Shown piece after piece: positions 9,457-13,406 of a stretch of DNA of 13,406 nucleotides. Within the stretch, counting starts at the first letter, position 1. Each line of letters starts with the position of its first letter. The DNA comes from Monoraphidium neglectum (Eukaryota; Chlorophyta; Chlorophyceae; Sphaeropleales; Selenastraceae): contig NW_014013398.1 in NCBI RefSeq assembly GCF_000611645.1, positions 1 to 13,406 on the forward strand, in the 5' to 3' direction. The notes beneath the pieces are model-generated. The model did no database searches. It saw nothing but the letters and a program-made list of their open reading frames with translations, and was not told the DNA's origin. The translations under genes were made by a program, and so were the position numbers.

Positions 9457-9899
9457 CAGCGACTTCCCCACTCCACCATCAACCCCCTCACGCACCTGCC
9501 GGTAGTAATGGAAGTCGCCGCTGCCTGCGCCTGCGCAGCTGCCAGACACATTATAAATGCGAGTAGGAACCTCCTCCTGGATTTTATTGAGCTTTTCTTC
9601 CAGCTCAGTGGCCTGCAGGGTCCAGCATCGGCCAGTGGCGTGGGCGGGAGCGGCAGCGGCGGCGGGAGCGTAAGCGCGTTGCAGCACGCGCACATACGTC
9701 TGCACAGTGGCAGTACTCCCCTTGCCAGGCCCACTGCGTCTACTGGGGCTTCCTTGATAAATTGTTGCATGGGCAACTCCATGAAGCAGGTGAGCACACG
9801 CACCTCCTTCAGGCGCTTCTCGTAGTCTGCCAGCTGCTGCGACCGGTCCGGCACCATCAGCACGCCGCTTGTGCTGGTGATGGGCACGAGCTCCCCCAT
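8366..9899 (-). CDS. PRKRIP1: PRKRIP1/DUF1168 spliceosomal protein, five exons
   Basis: Exons are read as 9804-9899, 9496-9612, 8980-9057, 8678-8752 and 8366-8485, all joined at phase 0, giving 161 aa and a TAG stop. The spliced protein carries the family signature SCAGAGSGDFHYYRQIRR (57-74). It matches the human PRKRIP1 segment 'SSAGAGSGEFHVYRHLRR', followed by the same charged helix (about 75-125: EQDRLRRMEAEDKLK, QRQEAAEAKTAKNRSKRQKKK) and a KKKAAKLVK stretch. The tail is Gly/Ser/acidic. Human PRKRIP1 is about 184 aa, so length fits. The family is known as a component of the catalytically active (C*) spliceosome, where a long helix helps hold U2 snRNP in place; the human protein was first described as an interactor of PKR. 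The alga's N-terminus is shorter and shows little resemblance. The gene is head-to-head with the uL5m gene, 272 bp apart. All four donors are GTGCG or GTAGGT types. Confidence 0.92.
9299..9323. repeat. Perfect 9-bp inverted repeat (hairpin) in PRKRIP1 intron 2
   Basis: TGATACGGC (9299-9307) and GCCGTATCA (9315-9323) are exact reverse complements separated by seven bases, TCCTGCT. The intron RNA could form a 9-bp stem. It sits between the GT microsatellite and a long CTG/CCG-rich stretch of the same intron. Confidence 0.85.
9411..9454. repeat. (CA)22 microsatellite in PRKRIP1 intron 2
   Basis: An uninterrupted 44-bp CA run on the plus strand. On the coding (minus) strand it is a TG run starting about 41 nt after the donor at 9495. 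Pure repeats of this length are usually polymorphic. Confidence 0.97.
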
Positions 9900-10171
9900 G
9901 GCTGCTAATGTCTGCTTGTGCGCACTGACGTCTTTTGAAGTATTAACTTTTGCGTGGACGGCTTTGAGTGGAGCTCGTGAGGCTTTCGTTTTTTGATGCA
10001 ATGAAAAAAGGTTTCGAGTATGAAAGATGCTAAATTGTCTGGACAAAACCACGTCTCTACTTAAGTAAACTGTTCCTGCGTGCAGACGCCATATGTCGAT
10101 CTGAAGATCATCCTGAGCAGGGCCAGCCGCAAAGAGCGAACGCTGAAGCAAGAGGGCGCTATTCGTAGCTG
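9900..10171. promoter_or_regulatory. Compact head-to-head promoter region for PRKRIP1 and uL5m
   Basis: Only 272 bp separate the two start codons, so this must carry both 5' UTRs and both core promoters. It is clearly richer in A+T than the flanking exons, with T and A runs around 9989-10010. A TGACGTC element (CRE/bZIP-like, ACGT core) lies at 9926-9932, just upstream of the PRKRIP1 start. I see no TATA box. Both products are housekeeping proteins, which suits a shared constitutive promoter, but joint control is inference. Confidence 0.65.
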
Positions 10172-11795
10172 ATGCGTGCATCCAGGTTCCTGCTCTCCCA
10201 TCTGGCCAGGGCAGGTAGGCATGCGCAGCGTGCGCACGCTCTTGCTGTGTCGCCGTCACCAAGTCGCCCTTCAACCCTCGCCGGCCCCTGCCTTGCCCTC
10301 CCATTTGGCTTGCCAGGCAGCACAGCAGCAGCAGAACCAGCAGCATGCAGTAGCAGCCGCCCATGGGGGCGATGGACGTCCCAGTGCAGCAGCAGGGCGC
10401 AGGAGCAACACTGTAATCAGCAGTGGCAGCAGCAGCCGGCATCAGGGCGATGTTCATTCCACTGCAGCAGCTCCCCTCTGGAATCCAAAGGTTCCCCTGC
10501 AAACCAATCAGCATCAGCATCATCTGCAGTCCCTGCAGATCCGGCGCCAGCGGCAGCGACACCCGCCGGCAAGCAGAAAAAGGGCAGCAAAGGCGATGGC
10601 GGCGGGGGCGCTGGTGCACAGCAGCAGGACGCGGCGGCGGCCGCAGCGCAGCTTGAGCAGCTCAAATCGGAGTACCGGCGCAGCAGAATGTTGGAGTTCT
10701 ACCAACAGGTGCGCGTCCCCCCGCCGTTGGGTGCCCGCCTTCAGTTGTTTTAGCGCCTCCGCAGCAGCGAGCGCAGCGGTCGCTGCGGCGGTCAATGAGG
10801 CGGCCCGTCGAACCCGTGGCAGCACGAGAGCCCTCCTTGATGCCACGTGACGTAATCGGACAATCGAACATCCCGCAGATTCTGAGCCGCGAGCTGCTGC
10901 TCAAGCTCAATGTGAAGAGCATCAACGAGCTGCCGCGACTACGACGACTCAACCTGGCTATACAGGCAAAGGACGTTGCCGGCGGGCCATTTGTGAGCGC
11001 TACGGGGCCAGCACGATTCCAGGGGGGACAGGCGGCTGTGTTCAGCCCTCACGCGTGACCGCGGGGCCTCAGCGCTGAGATGCTGGCTGGGGTGCGCTCA
11101 GCCATCACTCGGGGCGTTGCTGCGCCCCGTTCCCAGTTGCTCCATCGGCACCGCTGCCGGCCCCTTGCTCCCAATTCACACACATGCACACACACACACA
11201 CACACATGCGCACACACACACACAAACACACACACACACACACATGCGCGCACACACACTCAACCACAAATATAAAAACGCACACACAACACTTTCGCAC
11301 AAAAAGGTCGAGAAGTGGCAGCTCCTGCTGCACGCGCTGGGCCTCGAGATCGTGAGCGGCCGCCCGGCCACCTTCTCCCAGCCCGTCAGCCGCCACTACC
11401 GCCAGCGCGGCGCCGTCACCGGCGTCCACGTCACCCTGAGCGACGCCGCCGCGCACGACGCGCTCGAGAAGATAGTCTACCTCCTGCTGCCCTCCCAGAG
11501 CGCGTTTGAGGGGCTGCTCGTCCGCCAGCTGGACAAGGCCGGCCACATCCACTTCAAAATCAGCTCAATGTCCAACCTCCCAGATTTCGCGGAGATGTAT
11601 GAGACGTTCGAGAACCTGGGCAGCCTGGACGTGAATCTGGTGCTGAGCGGCGTCGCGAAGCGGCCCGGGCGCAGCCGCGTGCTGCTGACCGGGCTGCAGC
11701 TGCCGGTGCTCGCGCGGCGGCACCAGGTCGGCGCCGCGGACGGCGCGGGGGGCGGCGGCGGCGGGTTGGAGGTGGAGGGCGGCGAGGAGGTGTGA
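10172..11795 (+). CDS. uL5m: Mitochondrial ribosomal protein uL5m (nuclear-encoded), large subunit
   Basis: Exons are read as 10172-10708, 10879-10992 and 11307-11795, all phase 0, giving about 379 aa. Spliced, LEFYQQ joins ILSRELLLKLNVKSINELPRL, the usual uL5 start (compare bacterial 'YKNVMQVPRL'). Next come GRPATFSQPVSRHYRQRG, matching the bacterial 'GQKPVVTRAKKSIAGFKIREG' segment, a LEKIVYLLLP helix, and HIHFKISSMSNLPDFAEMYETFENLGSLDVNLVLSG, which matches the C-terminal half of plant mitochondrial L5. uL5 binds 5S rRNA, where present, in the central protuberance. The N-terminus MRASRFLLSHLARAGRHAQR is an Arg-rich, acid-free presequence. Residues about 30-150 are Ala/Gln/Ser-rich filler. 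A 102-nt GTAGGC...TTGCCAG segment (10215-10316) could be an additional in-frame intron, giving 345 aa. The donor of intron 2 could instead be GAC|GTTGCC after 10974, removing six residues. The C-terminus is a Gly-rich acidic tail. Confidence 0.87.
10844..10855 (+). promoter_or_regulatory. Overlapping G-box and CRE-like motif within a uL5m intron
   Basis: CACGTG (10844-10849) overlaps TGACGTAA (10848-10855), giving two ACGT cores within 12 bp. Such cores are bound by plant and algal bZIP or bHLH factors. By the exon model it lies near the 3' end of the first firm intron, 30 bp before the acceptor. It may be chance. Confidence 0.25.
11177..11259. repeat. CA-rich microsatellite in the last uL5m intron
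   Basis: Plus-strand CA runs interrupted three times by ATG (CACATGCACA, CACATGCGCA, CACATGCGCG) and once by AAA. Weaker CA repeats continue to 11288, close to the acceptor CACAAAAAG before 11307. The interruptions suggest an older, degenerating repeat than the pure run in the neighbouring gene. Confidence 0.95.
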
Positions 11796-11945
11796 GGGGC
11801 TGGTCAGCAGATAGGCCCGGTGGCTGCGGCGCGGATGCTGGCGTCTCGTAGGAGCGCCGCCGCGGTGGTGCAGGGGCTGCTCCTGGCCGGGCGGGGCTGC
11901 GCACCCTCCTTCCGAGCACCGCGCTTGGGCCCTTGCCCACCGCAG

Positions 11946-11950
11946 TGTAA
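11946..11950 (+). terminator. TGTAA polyadenylation signal of the uL5m gene
   Basis: TGTAA on the coding strand 150 bp after the uL5m stop codon. Position and spacing fit the chlorophycean poly(A) signal and imply a 3' UTR of about 165-175 nt. Confidence 0.65.
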
Positions 11951-12490
11951 TCGGAGCCGACCAAGGGACAGTGCTTTACTGATATGTATCAAGTGGATTG
12001 TGAGTATCCTGTGGTCCGCACAATCTCGTGTCGGCCACCAGGCTCTGCCCCCTTGTTGCTGCCGGTGCACACAATACGGATCCTGCTGCCATCTCCTGCA
12101 GCGCCCACCGCCCTTGTCGCGGTTCGGCGGCGCAGCGGCACGCATGCAATTGGAGCGCTGAGGGAGGCCAATGCAGGTCGGCTGCCTGCGTTATTCATGC
12201 TATGTCGTCTTGAGGTTGGGGTGGGGGGCTCATCGCAGTGACTGAAGGTTCATGAACAGCGCCACACGCCCAATACAATGCCCCTGCAGCACACCAACCA
12301 ACAGTGAACGAACAAAATATCCCTTTGCAGATGCACTTGCATCTATCCTGGAAGAGCCACCCTCCGCAGCTCGTGCGAAGCAGCCAGCAGCCAGCTAGGG
12401 GGCGGTTGGTTCATTGGTGCCACGTCGCTGGCAGGTGGAGGCGACCGGGCAGCGGACAGGCGGCAAGCTGAGTTCATACAACAAAACAAG

Positions 12491-12506
12491 TGTCATGCAC
12501 ATGACA
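12491..12506. repeat. Short dyad TGTCAT-N4-ATGACA
   Basis: Perfect 6-bp inverted arms separated by GCAC. The right arm also forms an overlapping ACATGACATGT near-palindrome (12499-12509). It lies about 550 bp upstream of the second MYB start. It could be a binding site for a dimeric factor, but arms this short can arise by chance. Confidence 0.4.
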
Positions 12507-12629
12507 TGTATAGCCTACTTTATGCATATTTCAACCCGCTCTTGTACAGTTTGGGAGACCCGTTTCGTTCAAAACGCACTGTGCGCCCCCAACTGCGACC
12601 CATAAAGTCCTTATCATCCAATTCTACCA

Positions 12630-12636
12630 TATAATA
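12630..12636 (+). promoter_or_regulatory. Candidate TATA box for the second MYB gene
   Basis: The plus strand reads TATAATA (within CATATAATAC), 422 bp upstream of the second MYB start, in an AT-rich patch. The first MYB gene has a similar TATATAAT about 385-390 bp upstream of its start. Only the motif and the comparable distance support it. Confidence 0.25.
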
Positions 12637-13051
12637 CCTCATTAGATGGTGGTGAACGGGCAGCAAGGCCTGACATAGCCGGTGTGCTGCTCCCTCGGCG
12701 TGGTGGATTGCCTCCCGGGCCTTTCCTCAAACTGCAAAGGTGTGCAGAAAGCAATAAGAGCCTCAATCGACACAACTTGCAGCGCGAACACTGCCAGCAC
12801 ATCGTGTGTCAGGTACTGCGACAGCGCTGTGAGCGCCTCGCATCGCCGCACATGAGCGCTAGAATGGCCGGTACGCCCGCCTTGCTGGCAGACTTCACGT
12901 GTTATGTATGCTTGCAGGCTGCAGTCACGTGGTAGGGCGATGATATCGTTACCCATCATGTTGTGCTTCAGCCGCACCCTCACGGCAGACCCGTGCGCCT
13001 GCCGCCCTCCCCCCCCCCTCCTCGTCACTCGATAAACCCCCGACCAGGCCC

Positions 13052-13146
13052 ATGGCAGCCACGTCACACGCAGGCGGCAGCAGGCGCAAGCAGCAAACGA
13101 TGCTGAAGGGCGGCTGGCGCCACGAGGAGGATGAGGCGCTAACAAC
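13052..13146 (+). CDS. First coding exon of a second MYB gene, paralogue of the one at 4722-7305 (partial)
   Basis: ATG at 13052 opens a 95-nt exon encoding a short Ala/Gly/Arg/Gln leader and then [16 protein letters not shown], the start of an R2 MYB repeat. Those 16 residues are identical to residues 14-29 of the first MYB gene. The exon ends in the same codon, at the same phase (2), with the same GTGAGCGG donor. Across this block the two DNAs differ at four positions, all silent. The intron runs from 13147 to beyond the window edge; exon 2 is not present in the 260 nt available, whereas the corresponding intron in the first gene is 336 nt. The start codon is three codons upstream of the first gene's. 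Whether the gene is complete and functional cannot be seen. The match is far too exact, in both protein and splice site, to be chance. Confidence 0.82.
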
Positions 13147-13406
13147 GTGAGCGGGCAGGCGCCAGGGTGTGGGCAGGGAGTGGAGCAGCCTGTTGCATGT
13201 CCCGGGAGCGACCCCTGCAGGCCCCTCAAGGAAAGGCAAAGGCAGGGATTCGGTGCAGCATGAGGGAGTTTGATATCCTGTAGGGCCCAAGGGTCATCAT
13301 ATTTTTTGCCGGTGAACGTAGCCCATGCCGCCGTCGTTGCACACCACAGTCTGTAGACCTGTGGCATCCTGTGTCCGCCCGCCCGTCGATGCAAATTGCT
13401 CTCCTC

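Larger units (their letters stand above)
11966..13051. other. Intergenic region without a recognised gene, upstream of the second MYB gene
   Basis: About 1.1 kb between the uL5m 3' end and the first recognisable coding exon of the second MYB gene. No open frame on either strand has the codon bias or family resemblance of the genes around it. That includes a minus-strand frame across 12642-13394 which runs antisense through the MYB exon. An AT-rich stretch at about 12475-12650 contains a TATA-like motif and a short dyad. A C/T-rich tract at about 13000-13045 ends in ACCAG right before the MYB start and looks like an intron 3' end. Confidence 0.5.

Noticed and set aside
8626..9825. 399-codon plus-strand frame with poly-Ala and poly(Thr-His)
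   Set aside because: Antisense to PRKRIP1; the poly-Ala and Thr-His runs are translations of intron repeats.
9321..10619. 432-codon minus-strand frame
   Set aside because: It only contains exon 1 of the PRKRIP1 gene; the rest is promoter, uL5m antisense and a poly(Cys-Val) run from the CA/GT repeat.
12248..12257. Palindrome GTTCATGAAC as part of a tRNA or regulatory site
   Set aside because: No cloverleaf can be drawn around it, and a single 10-bp palindrome is expected by chance in a window this long.
12642..13394. 250-codon minus-strand frame near the right edge
   Set aside because: Runs antisense through the second MYB exon and its intron, with no family resemblance and different codon use from the real genes.

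Overview
The window looks like nuclear DNA of a green alga, most likely a chlorophycean. Five protein-coding genes can be supported. All are GC-rich with strong G/C third-position bias, and four are visibly interrupted by short GT-AG introns. Non-coding DNA between them is less GC-rich. CA/GT microsatellites sit inside introns. TGTAA, the usual chlorophycean polyadenylation signal, lies downstream of two genes. The mitochondrial ribosomal protein uL5m is encoded here with introns, so it is a nuclear gene. Chlorophycean mitochondrial genomes are reduced and lack rpl5, while many other green lineages keep it in mtDNA. This supports Chlorophyceae but does not prove it. No prokaryotic gene, transposon, CRISPR array, rRNA or tRNA was recognised.

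Layout. 1-2363 (minus): mTERF-family organelle nucleic-acid-binding protein, with its 3' end off the left edge. 2364-3715: no recognisable gene. 3716-7305 (minus): R2R3-type MYB transcription factor in four exons (CDS 4722-7305), with a 3' UTR of about 1 kb ending near a TGTAA. 7306-8365: no gene; it should hold the 3' end of the spliceosomal gene and the MYB promoter. 8366-9899 (minus): PRKRIP1/DUF1168 spliceosomal protein in five exons. 9900-10171: compact head-to-head promoter region. 10172-11795 (plus): uL5m in at least three exons, with a TGTAA at 11946. 11966-13051: no recognised gene. 13052-13146 (plus): first coding exon of a second MYB gene, paralogous to the first, running off the right edge.

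The genes do not form a pathway. Two act on organelle gene expression (mTERF, uL5m), one on pre-mRNA splicing, and two are paralogous transcription factors. The most notable point is the MYB pair, which lies in inverted (divergent) orientation around the PRKRIP1/uL5m pair. The second MYB exon is only 95 nt and was identified by matching its protein, intron position and intron phase to the first gene. All exon models come from reading splice sites and protein families by eye; transcript data would settle them.
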